Notes: a model not told the origin generated them from the sequence alone. A stretch of 64,000 nucleotides of DNA from Paludibacteraceae bacterium (GCA_017447875.1 JAFSMP010000026.1:62001-126000), one strand, 5' to 3'; positions 26,529-35,200 are shown, counted from the stretch's first letter. Numbers and translations are program-made.

Positions 26529-27473
26529 TCAGCTCCACCCAAATCGCTCTCTACCGATACGCTCTACGTCCTCTCTATTTGTGAACGCCGTCGTACCACC
26601 GGCTGCCGTCGTGTTCACTGCTCCGGTCATGTTACCGTACTCCTGACACCGTGCCAGATCATCGCCTGCCGCCAGACGGGTGATAAAGCCGCTGTTGAAA
26701 CTATCGCCCGCACCGATACAATCGACTACGTTCTTATTGAGCAACGCCGCCTGCATCCGGTCGGGTTGACCCTTGCGCATCAGGAGTGAGCCTTTGCTGC
26801 CGCACTTGATAACCGCCGCATTCGCATACGGACGGATCTTCTCGATTGCTTCTTCGAGGGTCTCGCTATGCGTCAGATACTTGAGTTCCGTCTCATTCGG
26901 CATGAACACCGTCAGCATCGGCAGCACCGCCTTATAGTCCAGGTCCCATGCCTCCACCGGATCCCACTGCGTGTCCAGCGAAGTCGTCACACCGTTCGCC
27001 TTACATAGCTCCAGAATCTTCATCAGGTCGCGTTTCACGCCGCTCTGCATGAAGATAGACGATATATGAATATGCTTGGCCTCCTTGAACACTTCGGGAT
27101 TGATATCGTCCAACGACATGAAATCCATCGCACCCTGGTACGTCAGGTTAGCGCGATCCTCGTCGTAACTCATGCAGATCGTCGCACCCGTCGCATACTT
27201 GTCCTGACGGATCAGGTACCGGGTATCTACGCCCTTCGCCTTCAGACTCGTCTCCACCAGGTCACCGAAACTGTCGTTACCGATCATGCCGCAGAAAGCC
27301 ATTTTCGCACCCAGCGCCGCAGCGTTAGCCGCGAAGATAGCCGTCGAAGACCCTAAGGTCAAGGTCATCTGCTTCGCAAACTTCTCCTTGCCGATCTCCG
27401 GTTCACTCTCGATCTGATTCAGTATCAGATCCACATTCAACTCGCCTAACGCGATAATATCAAAGTTTTTCAT
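26529..27473 (-). CDS. PfkB-family sugar kinase
   Basis: A 314-residue cytoplasmic kinase. The N-terminal PfkB pattern is IIALGELNVDLILNQ and the C-terminal signature is VVDCIGAGDSFNSGFITRLA, where the Asp of GAGD is the catalytic base. It phosphorylates a sugar or sugar phosphate with ATP. Beside a SIS protein and a GatZ/KbaZ protein, a role on tagatose 6-phosphate, a fructose derivative or a deaminated amino sugar is plausible, but sequence alone does not decide. It is the fourth gene of the run that starts with the SIS gene, between the esterase and the phosphoesterases. Confidence 0.9.
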   Translation of the reverse strand: MKNFDIIALGELNVDLILNQIESEPEIGKEKFAKQMTLTLGSSTAIFAANAAALGAKMAFCGMIGNDSFGDLVETSLKAKGVDTRYLIRQDKYATGATICMSYDEDRANLTYQGAMDFMSLDDINPEVFKEAKHIHISSIFMQSGVKRDLMKILELCKANGVTTSLDTQWDPVEAWDLDYKAVLPMLTVFMPNETELKYLTHSETLEEAIEKIRPYANAAVIKCGSKGSLLMRKGQPDRMQAALLNKNVVDCIGAGDSFNSGFITRLAAGDDLARCQEYGNMTGAVNTTAAGGTTAFTNREDVERIGRERFGWS

Positions 27474-27490
27474 GGTTTAAAGAAATTGGC

Positions 27491-27525
27491 TCGTGACCAC
27501 GTGATCTCGTGACCACGTGATCTCG
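27491..27525. repeat. Period-8 array NCGTGAYC
   Basis: tcgtgacc, acgtgatc, tcgtgacc, acgtgatc. It fills the gap between the esterase and the kinase genes. Confidence 0.85.
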
Positions 27526-27533
27526 AAAAAAAA

Positions 27534-28928
27534 TCAAAAATACTTTCCAAATAACTCATTCATCTTGCTGTACCAGTTACGTGGATAACTATGCCCCATC
27601 TCCGGTTCAAGGATATACTCCTTCTTTTCCGCCGGAGTAGCCAGGTTGTTAAACGGCACTAAGTTCAAACGCGCCGGACATACATCGTCCGCCAGACCAC
27701 TCGATCCCAGTACCGGGCACGAGATACGCGGCGTCAGGTGCTTGATGTCGAAATACGGCAGATACCTCAGACTCTGCTCAACCGGTACACCGTCCACCCA
27801 GTAGTGGTCACTGATCTCCCAATATGCCAGACTCTCGATATCTTTTGCATCCGCAAAATCACCCATGAACGCGACATTCGCAGCAATGGCCGTGAACGGA
27901 TAGTCACTCAGCGCTGCCGCCACATAGGTCAGTGCACCACCTTGACTCGAACCCTCCGCAAACAACTTCGTCATGTCGCTCGCCTCACGCGTGGCCATAA
28001 ACCGAATCGCCTGCACCACGTCCATGTACGCACCGCGGTAGTAGTAATTATCCTTCTCGCCTAAGTTGTACCGGAACCAATCGCCGTAGATATTCACCGT
28101 CGCCTCGTCCACACCTAAATTCGTTCCTGCCGGACGGTTATTCAGGTATTGTCCACGGTGCGACAGGTAGAACTCCGCTTTCGTGCTGCCGTACGGACAG
28201 TCCACGGGACCCGTATAACCCTGGGTGTCATAACCGTAGAAATGCAGGATCACCGGATGCTTCTGACCATCCTGCGGCTCGCAGTAGTACCCGCGGATCT
28301 TCACCGGTTCACCGCTCAGGCCGTCCGGTACAGACATCATCTCCACCAGATAGACCTTGCATTGTGCCGTACTCCGTTCCTGAATCTCCTTCAACTGCGC
28401 GTTCATGTCTATCGCAGCCAACTGGTCCTTCGCAGCCTGCCAGAACTGATCAAAATCCGCCGGTTTGTCATTCACCGAAGTGATCTCAAACGGGTCGATT
28501 GCAAAATTGAAACCACGTACATGCGCTGTATCCACATAGCACTCCGCATGATAGATACCCGGCTCCAGCTTCGTGGTCGTCGTCACCACCACATCCTTCT
28601 GACTCTTGGTTCCTATCACCACGCTGTCCGTGATCGTCACCACCTCCGCTTTCTTGTCGGTCGTGATCACCACCTTCGTGCCTAACTGCACCGCATTCGG
28701 GTTGCCGTTCGTGATCTGGATCGTGATCTGCGGTTTACCGCTCCATACCCAGTTATCCGTCACCGGCACCGACGACTCAATCAGCGACATATCCGTCGGT
28801 CCGATAACCACCGCCGTGTCCTTCTGCTCCGGCTTCGGCTCGTCCTTACTCGTCGACTTCTTCTCGCATCCGCATGCCCCAAACAGTATTGTGCAGAGCA
28901 GAAGTATGTATAAATAATTGCCTTTCAT
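27534..28928 (-). CDS. Acetyl-xylan-esterase-like (CE7/AXE1) lipoprotein
   Basis: A 464-residue protein with a lipoprotein signal (MKGNYLYILLLCTILFGACG, lipobox Cys19). Residues about 35-140 form an Ig-like domain. The alpha/beta-hydrolase follows with nucleophile GSSQGG near 330, Asp in GLADDVCP near 415 and His in EMGHSYP near 445. This order and the YGDWFRY, YYYRGAYMDVVQAIRF segment match the AXE1/CE7 family, which removes acetyl groups from sugars. I start at 28928: upstream codons are translated from the mini-hairpin repeat. It probably deacetylates the glycan before further cutting. Confidence 0.85.
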   Translation of the reverse strand: MKGNYLYILLLCTILFGACGCEKKSTSKDEPKPEQKDTAVVIGPTDMSLIESSVPVTDNWVWSGKPQITIQITNGNPNAVQLGTKVVITTDKKAEVVTITDSVVIGTKSQKDVVVTTTTKLEPGIYHAECYVDTAHVRGFNFAIDPFEITSVNDKPADFDQFWQAAKDQLAAIDMNAQLKEIQERSTAQCKVYLVEMMSVPDGLSGEPVKIRGYYCEPQDGQKHPVILHFYGYDTQGYTGPVDCPYGSTKAEFYLSHRGQYLNNRPAGTNLGVDEATVNIYGDWFRYNLGEKDNYYYRGAYMDVVQAIRFMATREASDMTKLFAEGSSQGGALTYVAAALSDYPFTAIAANVAFMGDFADAKDIESLAYWEISDHYWVDGVPVEQSLRYLPYFDIKHLTPRISCPVLGSSGLADDVCPARLNLVPFNNLATPAEKKEYILEPEMGHSYPRNWYSKMNELFGKYF

Positions 28929-28948
28929 ATTGTAATTCCGTCTTTTGT

Positions 28949-28991
28949 CTTTGAGCGAAGCGGTCTTTTCTCTTTGAGGCGAAGCCGGTCT
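28949..28991 (+). repeat. Two units of the GNA mini-hairpin element
   Basis: CTTTGA-GC-GAA-GC-GGTCT and CTTTGA-GGC-GAA-GCC-GGTCT. The second stem is one pair longer on both arms. Confidence 0.85.
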
Positions 28992-30219
28992 ACTTGAGAT
29001 AGTCATTCAAGTTCACAATATTAAAGGCGTTATAATACTTATCCATATTATGCTCGATACGCATCAGCACAACCTCCTCAGCCTGAATACCCAGACGCTC
29101 GAGGTTCTCATACAGCGTCTGACGAGCCACCAGAGCCTCCGGTTTCTGCCAGATATAACGGCAACCGGTCTTCACCAACCACAACTGACGATCCGGCGTG
29201 CAGTCCTTCAGATCCTTGCCTACTTCCTCGCCGTGCAACCATTTCTTCCAGCGGTTGGATTCATATACGCATTGCCACAGCACCTGGGTCATGTTGCTCA
29301 ACTGCGCCACCTTACCCTCAGCGTACTGTTTCTTCTCTTCCTCTTCGAGCTCAGCCAGCGCGTCGTACTCGTTCATCGTGAACTCCGGTCCTACGTTAGC
29401 TGCACCCATACCTGCCTTCGGATAGTCCTCCGGGTTCTCCACATCGTCGCTATAGTGACCCTTGATGTAACTGCCGTACGGACGAACCTTAGCCGTCAGG
29501 TTACGTGCCACCTCCGGATCAAAGAAAGTAGTGTGCAGGTCCGTACCCACCTTACCTACGATGAAGCAAGGCCATACATCGTCCAGACCAACCTCATGCA
29601 AACCGGCTTTCAGACCCTCGAGGAAGGTGTCGAACGTCTTCTCGTCTGCCAGACCGCCGTGCACCTCTTCGGTACCTACCTCATAACTGATCGGAGCAAT
29701 ATTATGCGCCTTGCGGAAATCCTCGGCGTGCTTGATCAACTCAACCGTACGTTTAACGACTACATGGATATCGATGATCTCACCCTTCGGCAGGAAGATA
29801 TCTACGGTCGGATCCACGTGAATCAGGTCATAACCTGCCAGAATAGCAGCCTCGTAACTCTTCTTCACACCGTTCATCGCACGCTCGGTGTCCCAACGCT
29901 CGATACTCTGTTTGTCCTTCAACCACGGACCACCGTGATCGATCGCCACTACGTACGGACCCGTATAATGCACAGCCGCAGCCTCACGAGCCAGAATCTT
30001 CGTGAACGCCTCTTGCGTCATACCCGTGTAACCGCCGTCGCAGTCCACCTGATTCAGCGTCGTCGCGAAATAAATAGGCGAGTTGTTACGTTTCGCCGCG
30101 CGGAACGATGCCTTGATTACTGACAAGGAGTTCGGACAAGCCGCAAACAATGTCATCGGAACTCCGGTTGCTTTCTTTCTCTCCTCCATTACTTGGAGTA
30201 TATGCTCTGTCTTTTTCAT
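28990..30219 (-). CDS. GatZ/KbaZ-family tagatose-bisphosphate aldolase subunit
   Basis: A 409-residue cytoplasmic protein of the GatZ/KbaZ family (PF08013). Diagnostic stretches are FAACPNSLSVIKASFRAAK near 25, TTLNQVDCDGGYTGMTQEAF near 53, VVAIDHGGPWLKD near 88, SYEVGTEEVHGG near 180 and HYSDDVENPEDYP near 260. In enterobacteria this protein supports the catalytic GatY/KbaY aldolase that splits tagatose 1,6-bisphosphate. No GatY/KbaY gene is visible in the window, so the partner is elsewhere or this protein acts alone. It lies between the SIS gene and the esterase, consistent with galactitol, GalNAc or galactosamine breakdown. Confidence 0.88.
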   Translation of the reverse strand: MKKTEHILQVMEERKKATGVPMTLFAACPNSLSVIKASFRAAKRNNSPIYFATTLNQVDCDGGYTGMTQEAFTKILAREAAAVHYTGPYVVAIDHGGPWLKDKQSIERWDTERAMNGVKKSYEAAILAGYDLIHVDPTVDIFLPKGEIIDIHVVVKRTVELIKHAEDFRKAHNIAPISYEVGTEEVHGGLADEKTFDTFLEGLKAGLHEVGLDDVWPCFIVGKVGTDLHTTFFDPEVARNLTAKVRPYGSYIKGHYSDDVENPEDYPKAGMGAANVGPEFTMNEYDALAELEEEEKKQYAEGKVAQLSNMTQVLWQCVYESNRWKKWLHGEEVGKDLKDCTPDRQLWLVKTGCRYIWQKPEALVARQTLYENLERLGIQAEEVVLMRIEHNMDKYYNAFNIVNLNDYLK

Positions 30220-30235
30220 ATTATTATTGTTTAGT

Positions 30236-30328
30236 AAAAAGTCAAAAGTCGAAAGACCGTCCCTGCGGGACTCAAAGCCGCTTTTATCTTTGAGCGTAGC
30301 GGTCTTTTATCTTTAAGCGAAGCGGTCT
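30236..30328. repeat. Composite repeat: period-7 array plus three mini-hairpin units
   Basis: GTCAAAA and GTCGAAA units (30241-30254), then one inverted mini-hairpin with arms GTCCC/GGGAC (30259-30271), then CTTTGA-GC-GTA-GC-GGTCT and CTTTAA-GC-GAA-GC-GGTCT. It fills the gap between the SIS and GatZ/KbaZ genes. Confidence 0.85.
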
Positions 30329-30330
30329 AT

Positions 30331-31473
30331 TTATTCATAGATGGTCACACCCTCAACCACACGGTGAATATTTCCACTCACGCTCGGTGCATCGGGATTG
30401 AGACCGTGTGCCAACGATGCATAGTAGCCTAACAGCTGTCCAACCAGCACGTAAGCCACGATGCCGTAGAAGTCATTCTCCTTCGGGCCGTACGGCATAC
30501 GAACGACGAGGTCGGCCTTCACGCCCGGCAGTTCCGGTGCCTTGCCGGCAATCACGATGATCTGTGCCACCGGTGTGTTATTCGCATCTACCTGTTTCAC
30601 GAGGTCCCGCTCATAGCGCTGTACATCCTCTTGCTCGGTCATCAGGTACACCACGATCGACTTGCTATTCACCACAGCCTTCGGTCCATGACGGAAACCC
30701 AAGAACGAATCAAACTTACATACCACAGCTCCGTCGGTCAACTCTTGCAGTTTCAGATGGCACTCTTCTGCAATACCCTTCAGCGCGCCCGAACCTAAGA
30801 ACACGCCGCGCTCGAACGGACGGCTCGCGATCTCCTTCAGTTTCTCTTCGTACTCAGCCATCACCGCCTCCGCGTTCTTCGCCGTTTTCTCGATCATGTC
30901 CACATCCTTATCCAGCGTGTCGATATGACCGAGCATCAGGCAGGTCAGCAGCATCGTCGAGAAGCTACTCGTCATCGCCAACGACTTATCATCCGTCTCT
31001 TCCGGCAACAGCAGAAGAAGAATATTGCTTTCTTCTTTCGACTTTTTTCTTTCGACTGCTTGCTGTGCCAACTTTCCGTTCTTGTTGCAGGTGATATACA
31101 CGTGAGCCACATTTTTGCAGAGCTTGTTCGCCAGATTCACTGCACCCACACTCTCCGGGCTGTTACCCGAACGCGCAAAACTGACTAACAACAGTGGTTT
31201 GTCAGGTTTGAGCAGGTACTTGGCGTGCGTAATAATATCCGTCGTGGCTACCGAACGGACATTATGCCACATGCCGCGCATAACCGGTTGCAGCGCATCG
31301 CCGATGAACGCCGACGTGCCGGCACCGGTCAATACAATATCCGTGTCGGGGGTCAGATACTTGTGCATGAACGCACTCACCTCAGCTTTCGCTGCCAGTA
31401 ACTTCTCCAGCTCCTTCCGCCACATCGCCGGCTGCTGATGAATCTCATTAAAAGTAAAACCTGTGTTTTCCAT
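30331..31473 (-). CDS. agaS: SIS-domain sugar-phosphate isomerase/deaminase (AgaS-like)
   Basis: A 380-residue protein with two SIS domains. Sugar-phosphate motifs are DIVLTGAGTSAFIGDALQPV near 46, LVSFARSGNSPESVGAVNLA near 99, SSFSTMLLTCLMLG, and FDSFLGFRHGPKAVV near 252. Length and motifs match AgaS, which acts on galactosamine 6-phosphate. I start at 31473: the ATG at 31593 lies upstream of the promoter's -7 box. Residues about 139-148 (VERKKSKEES) are translated from an inserted period-7 repeat. It is the first gene of the catabolic operon and probably produces the substrate for the kinase and aldolase proteins downstream. Confidence 0.88.
   Translation of the reverse strand: MENTGFTFNEIHQQPAMWRKELEKLLAAKAEVSAFMHKYLTPDTDIVLTGAGTSAFIGDALQPVMRGMWHNVRSVATTDIITHAKYLLKPDKPLLLVSFARSGNSPESVGAVNLANKLCKNVAHVYITCNKNGKLAQQAVERKKSKEESNILLLLLPEETDDKSLAMTSSFSTMLLTCLMLGHIDTLDKDVDMIEKTAKNAEAVMAEYEEKLKEIASRPFERGVFLGSGALKGIAEECHLKLQELTDGAVVCKFDSFLGFRHGPKAVVNSKSIVVYLMTEQEDVQRYERDLVKQVDANNTPVAQIIVIAGKAPELPGVKADLVVRMPYGPKENDFYGIVAYVLVGQLLGYYASLAHGLNPDAPSVSGNIHRVVEGVTIYE
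31031..31057. repeat. Period-7 GTCRAAA array inside the SIS gene
   Basis: Two GTCGAAA-type units on the complement, in frame, encoding a Lys/Glu/Ser loop between the SIS motifs. Confidence 0.85.
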
Positions 31474-31562
31474 AAATATGTGTGTTTTGAATGATAACTT
31501 AATGGGGTCCCCGATGTAAACCAAGCCAGAGGCTGTTTGCGATCTTATTGCCGAACGCGATG

Positions 31563-31593
31563 CAAAATTACTGCTTTTATTCCTTATATTCAT
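31563..31593 (-). promoter_or_regulatory. Promoter of the SIS/aldolase/kinase operon
   Basis: The -7 box TAATTTTG is at 31563-31570 (complement). The -33 position is weak (ATGAATATAA), as expected of a regulated promoter. The leader is about 85 bases. Confidence 0.7.
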
Positions 31594-31616
31594 ACGCGCG
31601 TATTATGTTTTTTAGC

Positions 31617-31630
31617 ATATTTTCGAAACA
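31617..31630 (-). promoter_or_regulatory. Candidate operator shared with the DeoR promoter
   Basis: TGTTTCGAAAATAT on the minus strand is identical over 14 bases to 18121-18134. It lies about 25 bases upstream of the -33 box of the SIS operon. Confidence 0.65.
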
Positions 31631-31636
31631 AAAAAA

Positions 31637-31665
31637 TGCAACACGCATAATTTCAGCGTGTTGCA
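31637..31665 (-). terminator. Terminator downstream of hipA
   Basis: TGCAACACGC pairs with GCGTGTTGCA over 10 bases around a 9-base loop. On the minus strand it is followed by TTTTTTTG. Confidence 0.9.
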
Positions 31666-31696
31666 CGTTTCGTTTCTTGTTTCGAAACCTTTCGAA
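31666..31696. promoter_or_regulatory. Second candidate AgaR-type operator cluster
   Basis: CGTTTCGTTTCTTGTTTCG followed by AAACCTTTCG: direct and inverted TTTCG words between the hipA stop and its terminator, about 110 bases upstream of the SIS operon start. Confidence 0.5.
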
Positions 31697-32776
31697 TTAG
31701 AAATGATTTCTCATTTCATCAAAAATATCCGCTGCTTGTTTGCTATTCAAACCTACTCGTTCCGCTAATAGAATCACATCTGCGCGTTCGGGAAGCGGGT
31801 TATCGTTGACAGAAGTGGTATGGTAGTCTCCTGTAGAACCGCAAGGCAGCAGGTCGTATGCCGGAGCAAATCGCCAACCCTTATCATAGATAAAGGCAAA
31901 GTTTTTGGCATGGTCGTCGCGGTTGCCGATCAACACATTAAAACACATTAGGCGGTAGATTTTCCATAACTCTTCCATCGAGTGTGACAGGCGCGCAGAG
32001 ATAGTAAAGAGGTGCAGATAATCGATACTCGGAATCTGGTAGTCGGCTTGCAACAGGCCTGACGCGCTGACGACATGTAGTTTGCGACCATCCACTCTAT
32101 CAAAACGCTTGACGCCAAAATATTGGTCTTCAAATAGTTTCGTTTCCGGCATCTCAATGCCACACTGCTTGGCCAAGAGCGAATAACGGTATTCTTCGCG
32201 ACCTACTGATTTTTTGTCGTTCTTAGCCCGGAATTTAATCAGCCATTCGTCCTCGCCCTGTTTCAAAAAGATCTTTGGCCGTGCACCACCGGGCGAACCG
32301 CCTCGTTGGACCAGCTCAGCGATATGTTTACCTGCATAATTGTCATCTTCAAGGATGGCAAACGACTCAGCGGCTATCTGTGCCAAATCCAAATACTCCG
32401 GCGTATGCTGAATACTCTCATCCGGACGATACTCCAATGCTCCCCGACCGTTACTGCCCACCAAACAGAGCTGCTGCAGCGGATTAAGCGACAGGCTGTT
32501 AATGCTTTGCAACGCCAAATGGCGATGCAAAATCAGTTGCCCCCAACCGTCCGGCAAACTATCGGAGAACACGCCGAAATGTCCGTCAAAAGGTTTATAA
32601 GGTGCAATCTTCAGTCCCGGCGTCAGCGGTAACTCAAAAGGCGAAATACTATATCCATCTTGCAACCACTCCGCCGTATATTCGAACGCACAGGTCTGCG
32701 GACGTTGCGGCGTAAGCGCCAAGCGTCCCACTTGACGACCGCGCATCCATACCTCTATTTGTTGCACATCAATCAT
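31697..32776 (-). CDS. hipA: HipA-family serine/threonine kinase toxin
   Basis: A 359-residue protein. The HipA N1 domain comes first (VEVWMRGRQVGRLALTP-like start, PFDGHFGVFSDSLPDGWG near 60-80). The kinase core follows: GGSPGGARPKIFL near 163, FGVKRFDRVDGRKLHVVSAS near 217, the catalytic loop IGNRDDHAKNFAFIYD near 285 and the metal-binding AYDLLP. HipA toxins phosphorylate glutamyl-tRNA synthetase or similar targets and slow growth. The start ATG at 32776 overlaps the antitoxin stop by eight bases; GTG at 32785 is an alternative. It is shorter than the E. coli protein (440 residues) but the motifs are complete. Confidence 0.9.
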   Translation of the reverse strand: MIDVQQIEVWMRGRQVGRLALTPQRPQTCAFEYTAEWLQDGYSISPFELPLTPGLKIAPYKPFDGHFGVFSDSLPDGWGQLILHRHLALQSINSLSLNPLQQLCLVGSNGRGALEYRPDESIQHTPEYLDLAQIAAESFAILEDDNYAGKHIAELVQRGGSPGGARPKIFLKQGEDEWLIKFRAKNDKKSVGREEYRYSLLAKQCGIEMPETKLFEDQYFGVKRFDRVDGRKLHVVSASGLLQADYQIPSIDYLHLFTISARLSHSMEELWKIYRLMCFNVLIGNRDDHAKNFAFIYDKGWRFAPAYDLLPCGSTGDYHTTSVNDNPLPERADVILLAERVGLNSKQAADIFDEMRNHF

Positions 32777-33068
32777 GGCGAACACGTTTGGCTGGTTTGG
32801 TTTGCGCTAACATATCATCCATCGTAGCCCATGACTGCGACGCAAAGAGCGCATTGAAATCGCGCATACAATCCAACGCAAAAGCAACTTGCAGCAAGTC
32901 GGAAAAAGCAATCTTCCCTTGCTGCTCGAAACGACGGTAAGTGGATAAGGACAAACCCGCTTTTTGCGCCAATTCAGCTTGCGTCAGCCTCATAGCTGTT
33001 CGACGCTTTTTAGCGCGTTCTGCCACCGCCTGCGCTACCGATAACGGTGTCTCAAATGCATCTATCAT
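32769..33068 (-). CDS. hipB: HipB-like antitoxin (XRE helix-turn-helix)
   Basis: A 99-residue protein. The helix-turn-helix lies near residues 22-75 (RRTAMRLTQAELAQKAGLSL, STYRRFEQQGKIAF). It would bind HipA and repress its own operon. I start at 33068 because the predicted transcription start is near 33088; the longer reading frame would begin with TTG at 33095 inside the -7 box. It is translationally coupled to hipA through the eight-base overlap. Confidence 0.88.
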   Translation of the reverse strand: MIDAFETPLSVAQAVAERAKKRRTAMRLTQAELAQKAGLSLSTYRRFEQQGKIAFSDLLQVAFALDCMRDFNALFASQSWATMDDMLAQTKPAKRVRHD

Positions 33069-33092
33069 ACGATTTACGATTGAATTTCGCTG

Positions 33093-33123
33093 CAAAGGTA
33101 CAACTTTTTTCTGATATATGCAA
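33093..33123 (-). promoter_or_regulatory. Promoter of hipBA
   Basis: TTGCATATAT, 13 bases, TACCTTTG on the minus strand. The leader is about 20 bases. Confidence 0.85.
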
Positions 33124-33173
33124 ATTTAAATACCAAAATATGAGTAGTTAAGGCGGTTTTTTATCTTAATTAC

Positions 33174-33575
33174 TCAAATATGAGTAGTTAGATACTGCTC
33201 CTGCATCATAACAGCCTTCACAAAACCCTGAAACTGTTTGTACGCTTCCGGATCATTCAGTTGCGCACGCCAACGATGATACAACTCCATATAGCGCGGA
33301 TGATTCTTATCTCGAATAATCGGCAAAGCGTCTCTGCATGCCTGACTCCAGTCGCCGTGATTCTTTTTCTCGTTTTCCGTATAAGGATGTTCTTCAAGGT
33401 CCCGCCGTCCCTGGATATAAATCTCTTTAGGTCCCAAAGCGACCACTTCTCCGGTCAGCGGATCCTTAATAGGCTTGCGACGGGTTACCGTCATATCATT
33501 CACTCCTTGAACTTTTCGTTTACTTAATGCACCGGTGAATTCATCTAAACCGGTCGTTGCTTTGTAATGTGCCAT
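33174..33575 (-). CDS. Small protein of unknown function beside a DUF3987 gene
   Basis: A 133-residue protein I do not recognise. It begins MAHYKATTGLDEFTGALSKR and has a basic N-terminal half with MTVTRRKPIKDPLTGEVVALG near 27-47, then an acidic/aromatic helical half (RYMELYHRWRAQLNDPEAYK). There is no signal peptide or membrane segment. The ATG at 33575 is chosen because the upstream extension to 33686 is translated from a phrase repeat. It lies downstream of DUF3987 on the same strand, in a block with hipBA, which suggests a component of a mobile or defence-type island (inference). Confidence 0.65.
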   Translation of the reverse strand: MAHYKATTGLDEFTGALSKRKVQGVNDMTVTRRKPIKDPLTGEVVALGPKEIYIQGRRDLEEHPYTENEKKNHGDWSQACRDALPIIRDKNHPRYMELYHRWRAQLNDPEAYKQFQGFVKAVMMQEQYLTTHI

Positions 33576-33610
33576 ATTCTTTCTGTTTTTTGTGTTATTA
33601 AATTTTTGCA

Positions 33611-33660
33611 TGACCATTTTGACTTTTTTGACCATTTGGTCAATATGGTCAATTTGGTCA
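33611..33660. repeat. Period-9 ATTTGGTCA / TGACC array
   Basis: Left half carries TGACC units, right half their complement GGTCA (atttggtca, atatggtca, atttggtca), so the array is partly an inverted repeat. It lies upstream of the 133-residue protein gene. Confidence 0.8.
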
Positions 33661-33760
33661 TGCGATTTTTTTATGCACGGCGTCATATATGCGCCGTAAA
33701 AAGGTTATATATTACTTATCTATTGCTTATATGTTCCTTAATGATTGTAGGGGGTTAGTA

Positions 33761-35032
33761 CTAGGCTACAGCAAGTAATTTCCTATAGACCCCATGCCGA
33801 ACTTTATACACGATTCCTGATGTTATCCATTCTTCATTCCATCGTGTAGAGGTGCGAGGAGAGATGCCTTGGCTTTGAGCCTCAGCGACGAGTTGTTTGC
33901 TCTCAAACTCCTCCGGCAACAAACTCAGCAAGATCTGCTTCTGATCCAACGGTTTTACAGATGGAATCGAGACTTTTTCACTCCCTTTCACCAACTGATA
34001 CGCCTGTGCCATATGCAATATGAGCTTATTCCCGATCATCTCTGCTGTCTGATAATCTTCATCAGTACATGATAAAGCAGCGTCCATTTTGTCCGAATAG
34101 CATTCGGACGTCTTCCATCTTAACGCAGTCAATATCATGGCGATCCTCTCAATATGCACCGCCATACGGAGGACGACGGAATGAAACTCTTCACCAAGCA
34201 TGCGTATCAGCGTCGGGTACGCCGTTTGGAGATGGTTGCCGAGACGGGATTTCTGGTCTGCGGTCAATTTAAACTCACGCGGGTGCGTAAATAATAAGGA
34301 CTCGTAGAGATGGTAGAGACGTTCAGCCGCGGCCTTGATCGTTTCGTCCGAGGTGTCTGACGACTGCACATACCGGCTATTGAACGCTTGATGCTCATCC
34401 ACGATCAAGGTCAGCAGACGCGAGAAATAACCGTTCTCGACACTCGGTACAAGGGCGTGGTACTGGCTGAACGTACCCGTTAGTACCATCGACACTTGCG
34501 GATTCTCGATTACCGACGCTTCCTTGCATCGACTGCGGCTAATCGTCTCGTGCTCAGCTGCCTTACGGAGTGCGGTGTTGTAGTTGGCGGTGGAGGAACG
34601 CCAGATGTCGGTGATGACCGAACCTTCGGACTCGTGGATGTAGCCACGGCCATTCTGCTTGGCAAGCGTCTGGTAGAACGCAGGATACGTCGCATCACCG
34701 GGAATGATCAGCGGCATCTTCTCGTGGATGGGCTTGACCAATTCCAGCGCCAAGTTGGCAATTCCCTTGCCGCAAGCCGCAGAACCCACGATAAAGAGCT
34801 GCAAGTTCGGATAATAACGCTTCGCCGCTACACCGTACTTGACGTACAGGTTCGGCATCACACTTCCGCACGCGGTAAGCGCGCTCATTAATAACATGTC
34901 TTTCTCGGCAGGCGTGTGTGCGAGCGATAAGACGTTTTGCATCAGTTCAGGCAGGTTGTTTACATCCATGTTTTCCACGATGTGGAGGTTGACCTGCTCC
35001 TCCGAAGAATTTAGGTTCTGAATTTCATTCAT
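33761..35032 (-). CDS. DUF3987-family ATPase
   Basis: A 423-residue protein. A Walker-A-like loop FIVGSAACGKGIANLALELV lies near 80-99, followed by GDATYPAFYQTLAKQNGRG and IHESEGSVITDIWR. The C-terminal 60 residues look like a winged helix (PRTSTRWNEEWITSGIVYKV). This matches DUF3987 proteins, which are common in Bacteroidota islands and phages and are thought to act in DNA replication or primase-helicase functions. No integrase or transposase is visible nearby. The promoter region contains an inverted repeat that could serve autoregulation. Confidence 0.8.
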   Translation of the reverse strand: MNEIQNLNSSEEQVNLHIVENMDVNNLPELMQNVLSLAHTPAEKDMLLMSALTACGSVMPNLYVKYGVAAKRYYPNLQLFIVGSAACGKGIANLALELVKPIHEKMPLIIPGDATYPAFYQTLAKQNGRGYIHESEGSVITDIWRSSTANYNTALRKAAEHETISRSRCKEASVIENPQVSMVLTGTFSQYHALVPSVENGYFSRLLTLIVDEHQAFNSRYVQSSDTSDETIKAAAERLYHLYESLLFTHPREFKLTADQKSRLGNHLQTAYPTLIRMLGEEFHSVVLRMAVHIERIAMILTALRWKTSECYSDKMDAALSCTDEDYQTAEMIGNKLILHMAQAYQLVKGSEKVSIPSVKPLDQKQILLSLLPEEFESKQLVAEAQSQGISPRTSTRWNEEWITSGIVYKVRHGVYRKLLAVA

Positions 35033-35159
35033 AATAATTAAGTTTTTTGTTTAATAATAATGACGTGAACCAACGAAGTGTTCGCGGCATGAAGAGGAGG
35101 ATACGCAACAACTATACGAACTACAGCGTAGTGAAGTCGTTGATTGCCGTTTCCGACGA

Positions 35160-35197
35160 CAAAGATACTACAAAAAACGTCCTTTTTAAGGGACGTT
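35160..35197 (-). promoter_or_regulatory. Promoter and inverted-repeat operator of the DUF3987 gene
   Basis: The -7 box TATCTTTG is at 35160-35167 (complement). The -33 region is replaced by an inverted repeat at 35176-35197, AACGTCCTT / AAGGGACGTT, with one unpaired base. The leader is about 120 bases. Confidence 0.65.
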
Positions 35198-35200
35198 GTT

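Noticed and set aside
31474-31593. N-terminal 40-residue extension of the SIS protein
   Set aside because: The ATG at 31593 lies upstream of the -7 box at 31563-31570; the AgaS-like homology starts after 31473.
32769-33095. Longer HipB starting with TTG at 33095
   Set aside because: That codon overlaps the -7 promoter box, so it would not be transcribed; the ATG at 33068 fits the predicted start.
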